DNA of 64,000 nucleotides from Owenweeksia sp. (lineage in GTDB: Bacteria; Bacteroidota; Bacteroidia; Flavobacteriales; Schleiferiaceae): positions 47,736 through 111,735 of the forward strand of contig JANQPD010000044.1 of NCBI GenBank assembly GCA_028285465.1, written 5' to 3'. Each line of letters begins with the position of its first letter. Positions within the stretch are counted from its first letter, which is position 1. The notes beneath the pieces are model-generated. The model did no database searches. It was given only the letters and a program-made list of their open reading frames with translations, and was not told the origin of the DNA. Shown here in pieces: positions 1 to 9,502 of the stretch. A program made the position numbers and the translations under genes.

Positions 1-1
1 A

Positions 2-1873
2 TACAAAGGTGAATTTGAAGAGCGCCTCAAGGCAGTGGTAAAAGAAGTAGTGGAATCAGACGGGCGCCTCGTTCTCTTTATTGATGAAATACACACCCTG
101 GTAGGTGCAGGTGGCGGGGAAGGTGCTATGGACGCCGCCAACATTTTAAAACCGGCACTGGCCAGAGGAGAACTTAGGGCCATTGGCGCTACGACTTTAG
201 CAGAATATCAAAAGTATTTTGAGAAGGACAAGGCGCTTGAAAGGCGTTTCCAAAAAGTAGCCGTAGATGAGCCCGATACGGAATCTGCTATTTCCATATT
301 GCGGGGCATCAAAGAGAAATATGAAACACACCACAAGGTGCGTATAAAAGATGAGGCGATCCTAGCCTCCGTAGAGCTTTCCCAGCGTTACATCACAGAC
401 CGGTTTCTCCCTGATAAGGCCATTGACCTCATTGATGAGTCAGCCTCTAAGTTGAGAATGGAGATCAACAGCAAGCCCGAAGAAATAGATACACTGGATC
501 GCAAAATCATGCAGTTGGAAATTGAGCTGGAAGCCATAAAACGTGAGAATGATGAAGCTAAAATGACCGACATCAAGCGTGAATTAGCCAATCTCAGAGA
601 ACAAAGGAAAACCTTTACAGCGCAATGGGAACAGGAAAAAGGAGTTGTTGAGGGGATTCAAAAAGCCAAAGAACAAATAGAGCAACTGAAACAAGAGGCA
701 GAACGTGCCGAGCGAAGTGGGGATTACGGCACAGTAGCAGAGATCCGTTATGGTAAACTAAAGGAAACAGAAACACAGCTAAAGGAATATGAAAGCCAGA
801 TCAGTGAAATGCAAAGCGGCAAAACACTGATCAAAGAAGAAGTAGATGCAGAGGATATAGCCGATGTGGTAAGCCGCTGGACGGGTATTCCGGTGAAGAA
901 GATGCTGGAAAGCGACCGTGAAAAACTCCTGCGTATAGAGGATGAACTACATAAACGTGTTATCGGTCAGCAGGAAGCCATTATAGCCGTTTCCGATGCT
1001 GTAAGACGAAGCCGTGCAGGCCTGCAAGACGAGAACCGCCCCATTGGCTCTTTTGTCTTTTTTGGTACCACAGGCGTGGGAAAAACCGAATTGGCAAAGG
1101 CCCTGGCTGAATTTCTCTTTAACGATGAAAATGCCCTCACACGCATCGACATGAGCGAATACCAGGAACGGCATGCGGTAAGCCGTTTAATAGGTGCTCC
1201 TCCCGGCTATGTAGGCTACGATGAAGGCGGACAGCTTACCGAAGCAGTAAGGCGTAAACCGTATAGCGTGGTATTACTTGATGAAATTGAAAAAGCCCAC
1301 CCCGATACCTTTAACATCTTACTACAGGTATTGGATGAGGGGCGCCTTACCGACAATAAAGGCCGCGTGGCAAACTTCAAGAATACCATTATCATCATGA
1401 CCTCGAACATTGGTTCACACCTCATACAGGAACGTTTCGAGCAGATGAAGGAAGAAAATAAATACGAAATAATCGAAGATACGCGGGAAGAGGTGTTGCA
1501 GTTGATGCGTAAAACCGTGCGGCCGGAGTTCTTAAACCGTATCGATGAGCTTATCATGTTTATGCCTTTAAGCAAGCAGGACATCGAAGCAGTTGTAAGC
1601 TTACAGCTGGAAATACTGAAGAAACGACTGAAAAGGCAACACATCCTGATTGATGCTACCCCCTCAGCGATCCAATACCTGGCAGACGTAGGTTTTGATC
1701 CACAGTTTGGTGCCCGCCCCATAAAGCGGATCATCCAGAAACGAGTAATGAATCAATTGTCAAAAGATATTCTGGCGGGTAAGGTGCAGCGTGACGGTTT
1801 GATCCTGATCGATACGGAAAACGAAAGCCTGGTTTTTCGCAATGAGCCCAACTCCATCCCCTCAATAGATTAA
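2..1873 (+). CDS. clpB: ATP-dependent chaperone ClpB (5' end outside window)
   Basis: ClpB is a hexameric AAA+ disaggregase that works with DnaK to extract polypeptides from aggregates in the cytosol. The reading frame is open from base 2, so the gene starts upstream and about 623 of roughly 860 residues are visible. The N-domain and the NBD1 Walker A are missing. Present are the NBD1 Walker B ([13 protein letters not shown]), the long coiled-coil middle domain, the NBD2 Walker A ([14 protein letters not shown]), the NBD2 Walker B ([13 protein letters not shown]), the TSNIGS sensor and the GARPIKR sensor-2 region. The coiled-coil middle domain separates it from ClpA. It ends at a strong terminator shared with the convergent mltG operon. 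Identification is secure. Confidence 0.97.
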   Translation, partial: YKGEFEERLKAVVKEVVESDGRLVLFIDEIHTLVGAGGGEGAMDAANILKPALARGELRAIGATTLAEYQKYFEKDKALERRFQKVAVDEPDTESAISILRGIKEKYETHHKVRIKDEAILASVELSQRYITDRFLPDKAIDLIDESASKLRMEINSKPEEIDTLDRKIMQLEIELEAIKRENDEAKMTDIKRELANLREQRKTFTAQWEQEKGVVEGIQKAKEQIEQLKQEAERAERSGDYGTVAEIRYGKLKETETQLKEYESQISEMQSGKTLIKEEVDAEDIADVVSRWTGIPVKKMLESDREKLLRIEDELHKRVIGQQEAIIAVSDAVRRSRAGLQDENRPIGSFVFFGTTGVGKTELAKALAEFLFNDENALTRIDMSEYQERHAVSRLIGAPPGYVGYDEGGQLTEAVRRKPYSVVLLDEIEKAHPDTFNILLQVLDEGRLTDNKGRVANFKNTIIIMTSNIGSHLIQERFEQMKEENKYEIIEDTREEVLQLMRKTVRPEFLNRIDELIMFMPLSKQDIEAVVSLQLEILKKRLKRQHILIDATPSAIQYLADVGFDPQFGARPIKRIIQKRVMNQLSKDILAGKVQRDGLILIDTENESLVFRNEPNSIPSID

Positions 1874-1892
1874 GGCAAGGGTTAGATTAGGT

Positions 1893-1932
1893 AAAAGGCT
1901 TCTTTGCAGTTTTTGTGAAGAAGCCTTTTTTC
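1893..1932. terminator. Bidirectional intrinsic terminator between clpB and mltG
   Basis: Arms AAGGCTTCTT and AAGAAGCCTT enclose a 13-base loop. A T-run follows on the plus strand and an A-run lies on the 5' side, so the hairpin can stop both converging transcripts. Confidence 0.85.
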
Positions 1933-1956
1933 TATGCTTCAAAAGCCCGTTTTGCC

Positions 1957-2982
1957 CTATCTTAAAGACCTACGGTACTTGTTTGCATTTACCAGGTGCT
2001 GCCGGTAGTTTACCGCAAAACTATGGTAGCCCGGTCTTTCAGGATCAGCTACCATAAAAATATAGTTGTGGGTGGGGGCGTTGAGTACTGCCTCGATACT
2101 GCTAATGGCCGGAATCTTTATCGGCCCGGGCGGCAAGCCGAAATGCTGGTAGGTATTGTAAGGCGACGGATATTTAAGGTCTTTAAAGTATACCCTGGTG
2201 ATACGTCTTTTGGGATGGTCCAGGTTTATCCCGTAGATCACCGTAGGGTCCGATTCCAACTTTATTCCCTTTTCCAAGCGATTCAGGTAAAGCCTGGCCA
2301 CCAGGGGTTTTTCGTCCGCCTTGATGGTTTCTTTCTCCACTATACTAGCCAAAGTCACCACCTCTGCCGGGCTGAGCCCTAAAGCTTTTGCTTTTGCCTT
2401 ACGTTCATCGGTCCAAAAGCGATCGTATTCTTTCTTCATTCTTTGCAGTACGGCCCCTGGCGAAATGGTCCAATAGAACTCATAGGTGTTAGGTAAGAAA
2501 ACCGAGGTAAGCGTGCGTGGCTCAAGCCCATATTTCTGCAAAACCGTATCATTTTGAAAAAGAGCTAAAAAGCTGAGGCTATCGGCCATCAGATAGCTGC
2601 CAAGCTTTCCGGCCAACACATAGCTGTCGCTGATGTCATACAAGGTAACATTGAGCGGCTCCTGGTTTCCTGCCTTCAGCATGTTTACCAAACTGTTATT
2701 GGTTTGTCCGTCTTTTAGCAGGTAACGGCCGGGTTTGCTTTTCCCCTTCAAGCCCTTGTACCGGGCCCAGGTGTCAAAAGCTTCCGTATCCTGGAGCAAT
2801 TTTCTGCTTTTCAAAGTGTCCTTCAACCCTTCCAGGGATTGACCGGGATAAACCAATAAAACAGGATTGCTTCCCCCATCAACCTTAACGTTGGGCACAA
2901 AGCCTGCTTTGTAAAAGGCATACCCCTTGTAACTCAAAAAAGCAACAACAAGCAGGCCTGAAAGTATTAAGATCTTCTTCAC
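1957..2982 (-). CDS. mltG: Endolytic murein transglycosylase MltG (YceG family)
   Basis: MltG cleaves nascent peptidoglycan glycan strands inside the chain and sets their length. It is anchored in the inner membrane. The 341-residue protein has one N-terminal membrane segment (about residues 4-23) followed by the YceG-like domain. The catalytic Glu lies in the motif LASIVEKET at about residue 216, and the downstream SDPTVIYG signature is present. The start is GTG, overlapping the upstream gene's TGA by four bases (GTGA), which suggests translational coupling. It is the last gene of a dapF-GNAT-cytochrome-mltG operon. Both dapF and mltG act in cell-wall synthesis, which fits the grouping. Confidence 0.94.
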   Translation of the reverse strand: MKKILILSGLLVVAFLSYKGYAFYKAGFVPNVKVDGGSNPVLLVYPGQSLEGLKDTLKSRKLLQDTEAFDTWARYKGLKGKSKPGRYLLKDGQTNNSLVNMLKAGNQEPLNVTLYDISDSYVLAGKLGSYLMADSLSFLALFQNDTVLQKYGLEPRTLTSVFLPNTYEFYWTISPGAVLQRMKKEYDRFWTDERKAKAKALGLSPAEVVTLASIVEKETIKADEKPLVARLYLNRLEKGIKLESDPTVIYGINLDHPKRRITRVYFKDLKYPSPYNTYQHFGLPPGPIKIPAISSIEAVLNAPTHNYIFMVADPERPGYHSFAVNYRQHLVNANKYRRSLR

Positions 2983-4934
2983 CGTGTTAAATTTTCCAAA
3001 GCCAAGCTGGCTTTTTGGTTATGCGGGTTTATGCGCAAAACCTCCCGGAGCGCCTTTTCCGTATCCTCAACGTTTTTTTCCAGTAGGCCCAGTTGGGCCA
3101 GGTTAAGCCATGCCTGTTCATAATCGGGATGATACTGCACACACTTTGTCAGGTACTCTTTTGCCAATTTGAATTCTCCCCTTTTTACATACAAATAACC
3201 AAGATTGTTTAAAGCGGTCTTATGCGTACTGCGGGATTGCAGTACTTCACGGTACTCCTTCTCTGCTCTACCTGATCTTCCCAGTTTTTGCAAACCTGCT
3301 GCCAGCTTCTCACGGAAATTGAACACATCAGGTGCAAGTGTTACCGCCTTCTCAAAAAAGGGCAATGCCTTTTCCGTATATCCACTTCTGGATAACGCAT
3401 CCCCCAGGCGGTAATGTGTCCAGGCATCCCTGTTTTCGGTATCCTGCTCATTGTAAGTTGTTAATAGAATATCCGACCCTATGCGTTCTACAAGTTTTGC
3501 TATCTCGTTAAAGTCCCTGCGTAGGCTCAACATATGTACCTTAAGTGCCCAACGGTCTTTTCCCTCGTACCGTTCCAGCAGAAGAGCTGCAGAATCCAGC
3601 ATAAAGGCCTCTCCGCTAAAACGTTCAAATTGCTGCAGGTAGGCGAGTATTCTGCTTCTCAAACCCGGGTGTTCGTTGTTGATCGCCTGTAAGCCTAAAA
3701 ACCTCCCCAATGCCTGCTTCTTTTTTGCTACTGGTTTCCGGATATAGTGGTCGTGTACCGTAACGTGTGGAATATCGGTTGAGCCTGAAGAAGGCATATG
3801 GCAGCTTACGCAGTTATAATCAGCCTCAACCAAAGCGGCTTCTGAAGCCGAGCACTTCTCATGCCCGGTTTCATTGTGGCAATTGACACAAGTATTGTTA
3901 AAAGCTTTTACATTGGTAGTTTGTATGGAAACGTGCGGATTATGACAGCTTATACAGGTAAAGGCACCCTCCGACTGCTTATAGCAGGAACTCAGTTTAA
4001 AGCGATCTGCATGCGAAGCCATAATAAACTGGTCTTCGCCCTGTTCATAACGGGGCAGGTATACATCCATTACTTCACTCAAAGCCATACCGGGCTTAAA
4101 GCTGAAAAAGCTTTTCCCCGCTTCTAAAACAGCATTGCCTTGTAAATGGCAGCGTTGGCAGATCTCAAACTGCAGCTGTGTACTTAGTTTTTTGGGGTTA
4201 ACAATTGAGTAGTCAACTTGTGTGGCCGTATCTACCAGATCTCCCCTGCTCACCTGCTTTACGTGTGCTTCTCCAGGCCCGTGGCATCGCTCACAATCAA
4301 TACCCTGCGGCATTTTTGTAAACTTATTGTAGGATCCTGTTTTGAAATGTACGGGCATCGCATTGTGGCAACTCATACATTCCAGTCCAATAGGGCGCTC
4401 AAAACGATTGTTCCCTCCTTCTTCATAGCCCGGAGGTAAATCGAGCTTCTCCTTTTGTGCATACCAGGTAAATGGTGCCTGATAGTAAAAGTCATTTTCC
4501 TGGTAAATGTGGGAATTCGTGTGTTGCCCACTTCCCACTACGTAATCGATCAATTGTTTCCTCGAGAAGGACGTATCCCCGCCTATAAGCCTGAACTCCT
4601 GCAGGTATAAGTCTGTATCGTTCTGCCAATAGGGTTTATAATGCATATTGAGATGAGGATCATATACCGAAGTACCTCGAAAATCCCCAATGCTTTTAGC
4701 TGTATCCGCTTTGCCAAAAGAGGAGCCCATACCGGTATGCATAAAGGTGTTGTATATCGCGGTGTGGCATTGCCCACAAACCTGTATGCCAACATAACCT
4801 ACCGAATCGCTCAGGCCTGCATAAGTGTTCCCAGGCGCTTCTACCTCAACCCCGGGTCCGTCTCCGCATTGCGCCAGCCACACAATAAGAAGCAGGAAAC
4901 CCGCCATAACTGCAAATAAACGCTTGCCAAACAC
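2979..4934 (-). CDS. Exported multihaem c-type cytochrome with C-terminal TPR repeats
   Basis: This 651-residue protein has an N-terminal hydrophobic segment ending near Cys23 (possible lipoprotein). It then carries seven CxxCH haem-binding motifs, at about residues 53, 186, 214, 259, 327, 349 and 375. The rest, from about residue 430, reads as tetratricopeptide repeats. The haem spacing resembles cytochrome c554/multihaem families, so a periplasmic electron-transfer role is likely; the donor and acceptor are unknown. The GTG start directly follows the stop of the upstream GNAT gene, and its own stop overlaps the mltG start. An electron-transfer protein between two cell-wall genes is odd and may be incidental to the operon. 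Confidence 0.85.
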   Translation of the reverse strand: MFGKRLFAVMAGFLLLIVWLAQCGDGPGVEVEAPGNTYAGLSDSVGYVGIQVCGQCHTAIYNTFMHTGMGSSFGKADTAKSIGDFRGTSVYDPHLNMHYKPYWQNDTDLYLQEFRLIGGDTSFSRKQLIDYVVGSGQHTNSHIYQENDFYYQAPFTWYAQKEKLDLPPGYEEGGNNRFERPIGLECMSCHNAMPVHFKTGSYNKFTKMPQGIDCERCHGPGEAHVKQVSRGDLVDTATQVDYSIVNPKKLSTQLQFEICQRCHLQGNAVLEAGKSFFSFKPGMALSEVMDVYLPRYEQGEDQFIMASHADRFKLSSCYKQSEGAFTCISCHNPHVSIQTTNVKAFNNTCVNCHNETGHEKCSASEAALVEADYNCVSCHMPSSGSTDIPHVTVHDHYIRKPVAKKKQALGRFLGLQAINNEHPGLRSRILAYLQQFERFSGEAFMLDSAALLLERYEGKDRWALKVHMLSLRRDFNEIAKLVERIGSDILLTTYNEQDTENRDAWTHYRLGDALSRSGYTEKALPFFEKAVTLAPDVFNFREKLAAGLQKLGRSGRAEKEYREVLQSRSTHKTALNNLGYLYVKRGEFKLAKEYLTKCVQYHPDYEQAWLNLAQLGLLEKNVEDTEKALREVLRINPHNQKASLALENLTR

Positions 4935-5459
4935 TTATTGATACGGATTCAGTCGTTGAAACAAAAATTCGCTCTCATATCCCTTGTTTTGATACAACCA
5001 TTCCTTTTTTTCTCCAACCAGGGAAAAGCCGGATTTCTCAAAAAGCCTCCTGCTTCGCTCGTTGCTCTGGGAAATATTGCAAAACACCTGGTGTAGCTTT
5101 ACATCCTTGAATGCAAAATGCAAAGCGGCTTCAAGCGCCTGTGTGGCATATCCTTTCCCCCAATGTCCCATTTCCCCGATCAGGATGCCAATCCCCGCCC
5201 TTTTATGTTGGGCGTTAAAGTCAAAAAAATCGATACAGCCTATTGTTTCCCTTTGCTTGAGCTGTATCATAAAACGCTGCTGTCCCGCTTCTGTAAGGTT
5301 ATAGCCGGCTGACAAAATGTACTGCTCCAGCTGAGCCCGGCTGTAAAAATTCAGATCATCCCGGTAGGGAAGCAAGGCTACATCATTTTCCCACTGGTAT
5401 AACACTTCCAGGTCGGAAGGCTCTAGCTGGCGAAGAAGCAAATCCTGGGTAGTAAGCAT
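4935..5459 (-). CDS. GNAT-family N-acetyltransferase (RimJ/RimL-like)
   Basis: A 174-residue protein of the Acetyltransf_3 type, which transfers acetyl from acetyl-CoA to an amine. The core pyrophosphate-binding region is visible around GIGILIGEMGHWGKGYATQA, and the C-terminal strand includes SNERSRRLFEKSGF. The substrate cannot be inferred; homologues act on ribosomal-protein N-termini, polyamines or small amines. Its ATG overlaps the dapF stop by one base (TAATG), and it abuts the cytochrome gene, so the four genes are very likely cotranscribed. Confidence 0.85.
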   Translation of the reverse strand: MLTTQDLLLRQLEPSDLEVLYQWENDVALLPYRDDLNFYSRAQLEQYILSAGYNLTEAGQQRFMIQLKQRETIGCIDFFDFNAQHKRAGIGILIGEMGHWGKGYATQALEAALHFAFKDVKLHQVFCNISQSNERSRRLFEKSGFSLVGEKKEWLYQNKGYESEFLFQRLNPYQ

Positions 5460-6244
5460 TACAATGAAATCTTTCCTTCAAATACTCTTTCAGCCGGCCC
5501 GCTCAACCAGATATTGGTAAAACCGGTTTCACCATGTTCAAAGCTAACGGAAAGCTCGCCTCCTTTGGTTTGCACTTTCACCTCTTTGTATTTAACCTTC
5601 TTAGCTGTGTATGCGGCTAAAACAGCCGCTGTTACGCCAGTGCCACAACTGTAAGTTTCATCTTCTACACCCCTTTCATACGTACGCATAGCTAAGGTCC
5701 CCGCATCTTGGCTGTCTACGAAATTTACGTTAACCCCTTCTGCCTTATACGTTTCATTATAGCGGATCGCACGGGCCGGTTCTAGGATATTCATTTGCAT
5801 GGCCTCCTGCACAAACTCCACGTAATGAGGAGAGCCGGTATCGGTGAAAAAAGCATGCTCCCCTCTCTTTTCCACATTTTTCACATCTCCCATCCTGAGG
5901 CGTACTTTATCAGGGAGCACTTCCGCTTCGTGCAGGCCGTCAATGGCGTTAAAGCGGAAGGTATCCTTTTCCAGGAAGTCCAGGTCGTGCGCAAAACGGG
6001 CAATGCAGCGCCCCCCATTGCCACACATGCTGCTTTCCCGCCCATCGCTGTTGTAGTATATCATTTTAAAGTCTACTCCCTCCTCAAGTTCAAGTAAAAT
6101 GAGCCCGTCTGCCCCAATGCCAAAACGCCTGTTGCAGAGCGCTGCAACTGTTTCTTGCTGTAATCTTGGATACGGATGCTTACGGTTATCCAGTAAAACA
6201 AAATCATTACCCGTACCTTGGTATTTGTAAAAGTGGAATTTCAT
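5459..6244 (-). CDS. dapF: Diaminopimelate epimerase
   Basis: DapF interconverts LL- and meso-diaminopimelate, the last step before lysine and the source of the peptidoglycan cross-linking residue. The 261-residue length is normal. Both catalytic cysteines are present in their signatures: MCGNGGRC (Cys74) and YSCGTGVTAAV (Cys200). The substrate-binding GSPHYVEFV and RTYERGVEDET segments are also visible. It is the first gene of the minus-strand operon that runs to mltG. No clear promoter motif was found in the 119-base gap shared with the divergent degP-like gene. Confidence 0.96.
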   Translation of the reverse strand: MKFHFYKYQGTGNDFVLLDNRKHPYPRLQQETVAALCNRRFGIGADGLILLELEEGVDFKMIYYNSDGRESSMCGNGGRCIARFAHDLDFLEKDTFRFNAIDGLHEAEVLPDKVRLRMGDVKNVEKRGEHAFFTDTGSPHYVEFVQEAMQMNILEPARAIRYNETYKAEGVNVNFVDSQDAGTLAMRTYERGVEDETYSCGTGVTAAVLAAYTAKKVKYKEVKVQTKGGELSVSFEHGETGFTNIWLSGPAERVFEGKISL

Positions 6245-6363
6245 TAAGGGTCTGTAAACTACTTGTGTTAAAATGCTGTTAAAGCCAGTGCCAGTATGGC
6301 AATAAGCTATTTGATGGAATAGTTATTGAAAAGCAAAAATGACAAAATAAAACGTGAATAATA

Positions 6364-7794
6364 ATGAAAAGTATAGCTAAAATTCTGATGGTATCCGTTC
6401 TTGGCGGTGCCATAACCTTAGGTAGTTACAAGCTTTTTATTGAGGAAGAGCCTAAACCCGCTTTCATAGAAGTACCGCAAACCCCTTTCAGGAACACTGC
6501 TTTGGCAGCAGAAGCCATAAGTTTTACGGAAGCAGCAGAAAAAACGGTGAACAGTGTGGTGCATGTAAAAACAGCCGTAGAAACCCGCGGCCCGGTTGCC
6601 CGTACCCCTTTTGATTTCTTTTTCGGGAACCCCTCCCAGCAAATACCCCGCCTGCAAATGGGCAGCGGCTCAGGCGTGATCATTGGAAAAGAAGGGTATA
6701 TTGTAACCAATAACCACGTGGTAGAAAACGCGGAAAAAATACAGGTAAGCCTGAACGATGGCCGCGAATTTGAGGCTTCGGTAATAGGTACCGACCCCAC
6801 TACAGATATCGCCCTGCTAAAAATTGACGCAAAGGATATTCCCTTCCTTACTTTCAGCAATTCAGACGCAGTACGTTTGGGAGAATGGGTACTTGCAGTG
6901 GGTAATCCTTTCAACCTGACCAGTACAGTTACCGCAGGGATCATAAGCGCCAAAGGACGCAGCCTGGGAATTATTAATGACCAAACGGCTATCGAGTCTT
7001 TTCTGCAAACCGATGCCGTGGTAAACCCAGGGAACAGTGGGGGAGCTTTGGTAAACACAGCCGGTGAGCTCATAGGAATAAACACGGCTATTTCTACACA
7101 TACCGGAAGCTTTGAGGGGTATTCTTTTGCCGTGCCTTCCAATATTGTAAAAAAAGTAGTTGAAGACCTACTGGAATTTGGCACTGTGCAACGCGCCTTT
7201 ATCGGGGTTAACATTTCAGACATTACCCCAAAGATCTCCGAAGAGCTTTCCCTAAATGAAACAAAAGGCGTTTACGTAGGAGGCGTTACCAATAACGGGG
7301 CCGCACAGGAGGCCGGTATTGAAACCGGGGATATCATTCTGGCCGTAAACGGAAACCGCGTAAGCAAAAGCAGCGAATTGCAGGAGCTGATCGGCCGGAA
7401 ACGCCCGGGAGACAAGGTGGCATTGGAAGTGCTGCGCGATGAGAAGTACAAGACTTTCGAGCTTACCTTGAAGAACATCAATGGCACCACCAATGTAGTA
7501 AAGCGCGAAGCCGCCTTTACCGCTAAACTGGGAGCCCAGTTAACGCCTATCGACAGTAAGATCAAGTCAAAGTACGGCATTACGTACGGCGTGCGCATTG
7601 ACCAGTTGGGAAGCGGTATACTAGCCGAGCAGGGGTTGCCTCAAGGCTTTATCATTACCCACATAAACCGGAAACAGATCAGGAGTACCGAAGATATCAA
7701 CGCCTCCGTAAAAGGACTAAGTAAAGGGGATCCCGTGGTAATACAAGGGTTTTTACCAAGCGGAAGAGCCAAATACTATGCTTTCGGCTATTAA
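6364..7794 (+). CDS. DegP/HtrA-type serine endoprotease with two PDZ domains
   Basis: A 476-residue periplasmic quality-control protease and chaperone. An N-terminal hydrophobic segment (residues about 3-22) exports or anchors it. The trypsin-like domain has the full triad: His118 in TNNHVV, Asp148 in PTTDIALL and Ser225 in NPGNSGGAL. Two PDZ domains follow (about residues 275-370 and 390-476); the first contains the GVYVGGV carboxylate-binding region. Family members degrade misfolded envelope proteins and are commonly induced by envelope stress. It is monocistronic, with a terminator 33 bases after the stop. DegP, DegQ and MucD cannot be told apart from sequence alone. Confidence 0.93.
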   Translation: MKSIAKILMVSVLGGAITLGSYKLFIEEEPKPAFIEVPQTPFRNTALAAEAISFTEAAEKTVNSVVHVKTAVETRGPVARTPFDFFFGNPSQQIPRLQMGSGSGVIIGKEGYIVTNNHVVENAEKIQVSLNDGREFEASVIGTDPTTDIALLKIDAKDIPFLTFSNSDAVRLGEWVLAVGNPFNLTSTVTAGIISAKGRSLGIINDQTAIESFLQTDAVVNPGNSGGALVNTAGELIGINTAISTHTGSFEGYSFAVPSNIVKKVVEDLLEFGTVQRAFIGVNISDITPKISEELSLNETKGVYVGGVTNNGAAQEAGIETGDIILAVNGNRVSKSSELQELIGRKRPGDKVALEVLRDEKYKTFELTLKNINGTTNVVKREAAFTAKLGAQLTPIDSKIKSKYGITYGVRIDQLGSGILAEQGLPQGFIITHINRKQIRSTEDINASVKGLSKGDPVVIQGFLPSGRAKYYAFGY

Positions 7795-7827
7795 TAAGTG
7801 TTATAAATACACTTATTGAATGAATTT

Positions 7828-7857
7828 AAAAGCCTCTTAATGAGGCTTTTATTTTTA
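7828..7857 (+). terminator. Intrinsic terminator of the degP-like gene
   Basis: Perfect 9-bp stem AAAAGCCTC / GAGGCTTTT with loop TTAAT, followed by ATTTTTAT. Confidence 0.88.
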
Positions 7858-7866
7858 TGTAATCTT

Positions 7867-7898
7867 TTTGTTAAACCATCAGGGTACGGCTACATTTG
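7867..7898 (+). promoter_or_regulatory. Bacteroidota-type promoter of gap
   Basis: A -7 element TACATTTG (7891-7898) matches TAnnTTTG exactly. A TTTG -33 element (7867-7870) lies 20 bases upstream, the spacing expected for the primary sigma factor of this phylum. The gap start codon is 33 bases further on. Confidence 0.75.
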
Positions 7899-7931
7899 CA
7901 AAAATTTTAACCCCCTCTTTTAAAAGTAAAA

Positions 7932-9386
7932 ATGGCTGAAGTATTGAACTACGAATCCTCTGTGAAAGAACAGATTGCCAAGGAAAAAGCCGCGGCAGAA
8001 TTCATCAAAAAGATCATGGACCTTTACCTGGATAAAGGGATTGAAACCGTGCTTTTCAGAAACCAGCTCATTGATAAGCGTGCCAGTGAAATACTCAACC
8101 TTCACGAATACGCACGCAAATTCGTAGGGCAAAACATCACGATAAACAATACGTTGGCCCTGCTGGAAGAAATGGTTCAACTGGACCTCGTTCCCGCACG
8201 CATGGACATTGGCAAACTGGCCAGCGAATGGCTGCAGGAGAGAACCGATTATGCCTCTCCCCGTGCATTTCTTGAGGATAAATTATCAGACTTCATCGGC
8301 CTTGATAGGCAGCAACCCATTAAACCAAAAGACGTAGTGCTTTATGGTTTCGGCAGGATTGGCCGCCTGGTAGCCCGGGAGCTGGTAGCCCAGGAAGGAA
8401 TGGGACAGCAACTTCGTTTAAGGGCGATTGTAACCCGCGGTGAGGATGCCACTACCCTGGAAAAACGGGCCTCTTTGTTGCGTGAGGATTCCGTACACGG
8501 TCCTTTCCCGGGAACTGTACGCGCAGATATTGAAAACAAAGCCCTGGAAATAAACGGCCGGAGCATTGCTATGATTGCCGCTAAGCAGCCGGAAGACATT
8601 GACTATACCGCCTATGGCATACAGGATGCCCTGGTAATTGACAATACCGGAGCGTTCAGAGATGACGTAGCGCTGGGCCGCCACTTAAAAGCAAAAGGAG
8701 TATCAAAAGTATTGCTTACAGCTCCTGGTAAAAACGTCCCTAACATTGTACACGGGGTAAACCAAACACACTTTGACCCCAATAAAGTGGACATTTTTTC
8801 TGCGGCTTCTTGCACTACCAATGCCATTACCCCGGTATTGAAAGTTATTGAAGAGCGTTTTGGCGTGGTAAAAGGACATATCGAAACGGTGCATGCCTAC
8901 ACAAACGATCAAAACCTGGTAGACAATATGCACAGCAAGTACCGCAGGGGAAGAGCTGCCGCCCTGAATATGGTTATTACGGAAACAGGTGCAGGAAAAG
9001 CCGTATCTAAAGCGCTTCCTCAACTGGAGGGCAAACTTACTTCTAACGCCATTCGCGTTCCCGTACCGAACGGCTCACTGGCCATCCTGAACCTTGAGGT
9101 GGACAAAACCACTTCTCGCGAGGATGTAAATGAAACATTGCGCTCTGCCGCTTTAAGCGGAGACCTGGTAGAGCAGATCATGTACTCTATGAGCAACGAA
9201 TTGGTATCCAGCGATATTGTAGGATACTCCTGCCCTTCTGTATTTGACAGCCAGGCTACTATTGTAAGCCCCGATGGCAAAAGCCTGGTGCTTTATGTTT
9301 GGTACGACAATGAATACGGCTATACCCGCCAGGTAATACGTTTGAGCAAGTACATTGCCCAGGTTCGAAGAAAGCGCTACTATTAG
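7932..9386 (+). CDS. gap: Glyceraldehyde-3-phosphate dehydrogenase, long form
   Basis: GAPDH oxidises glyceraldehyde-3-phosphate to 1,3-bisphosphoglycerate with NAD(P). At 484 residues it is about 140 longer than the classical enzyme. The extra part is an N-terminal region of about 130 residues before the Rossmann motif YGFGRIGR (139-145). The catalytic Cys294 sits in SAASCTTNAITP, and the C-terminal YDNEYGYTRQV motif is intact. Long GAPDHs of this type occur in Bacteroidota; the role of the N-terminal extension is unknown to me. The gene is monocistronic, with a clear promoter and terminator. Confidence 0.93.
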   Translation: MAEVLNYESSVKEQIAKEKAAAEFIKKIMDLYLDKGIETVLFRNQLIDKRASEILNLHEYARKFVGQNITINNTLALLEEMVQLDLVPARMDIGKLASEWLQERTDYASPRAFLEDKLSDFIGLDRQQPIKPKDVVLYGFGRIGRLVARELVAQEGMGQQLRLRAIVTRGEDATTLEKRASLLREDSVHGPFPGTVRADIENKALEINGRSIAMIAAKQPEDIDYTAYGIQDALVIDNTGAFRDDVALGRHLKAKGVSKVLLTAPGKNVPNIVHGVNQTHFDPNKVDIFSAASCTTNAITPVLKVIEERFGVVKGHIETVHAYTNDQNLVDNMHSKYRRGRAAALNMVITETGAGKAVSKALPQLEGKLTSNAIRVPVPNGSLAILNLEVDKTTSREDVNETLRSAALSGDLVEQIMYSMSNELVSSDIVGYSCPSVFDSQATIVSPDGKSLVLYVWYDNEYGYTRQVIRLSKYIAQVRRKRYY

Positions 9387-9394
9387 TATATAGA

Positions 9395-9428
9395 ATAAAA
9401 AAAGAACCACTGAGTGGTTCTTTTTTTA
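9395..9428 (+). terminator. Intrinsic terminator of gap
   Basis: 10-bp stem AAAGAACCAC / GTGGTTCTTT with loop TGA, then a run of T. Confidence 0.9.
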
Positions 9429-9440
9429 TTCTCTTCCAGC

Positions 9441-9467
9441 AAAAAGGCCTCCCTACGGGAGGCCTTT
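9441..9467 (-). terminator. Intrinsic terminator of the giant T9SS surface gene
   Basis: 11-bp perfect stem AAAGGCCTCCC / GGGAGGCCTTT around a 3-base loop. The A-run on the plus strand becomes the U-tract when read on the minus strand. Confidence 0.85.
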
Positions 9468-9502
9468 CTATTTCATAACGACCCGGCCCATGGCCGAACC
9501 CA

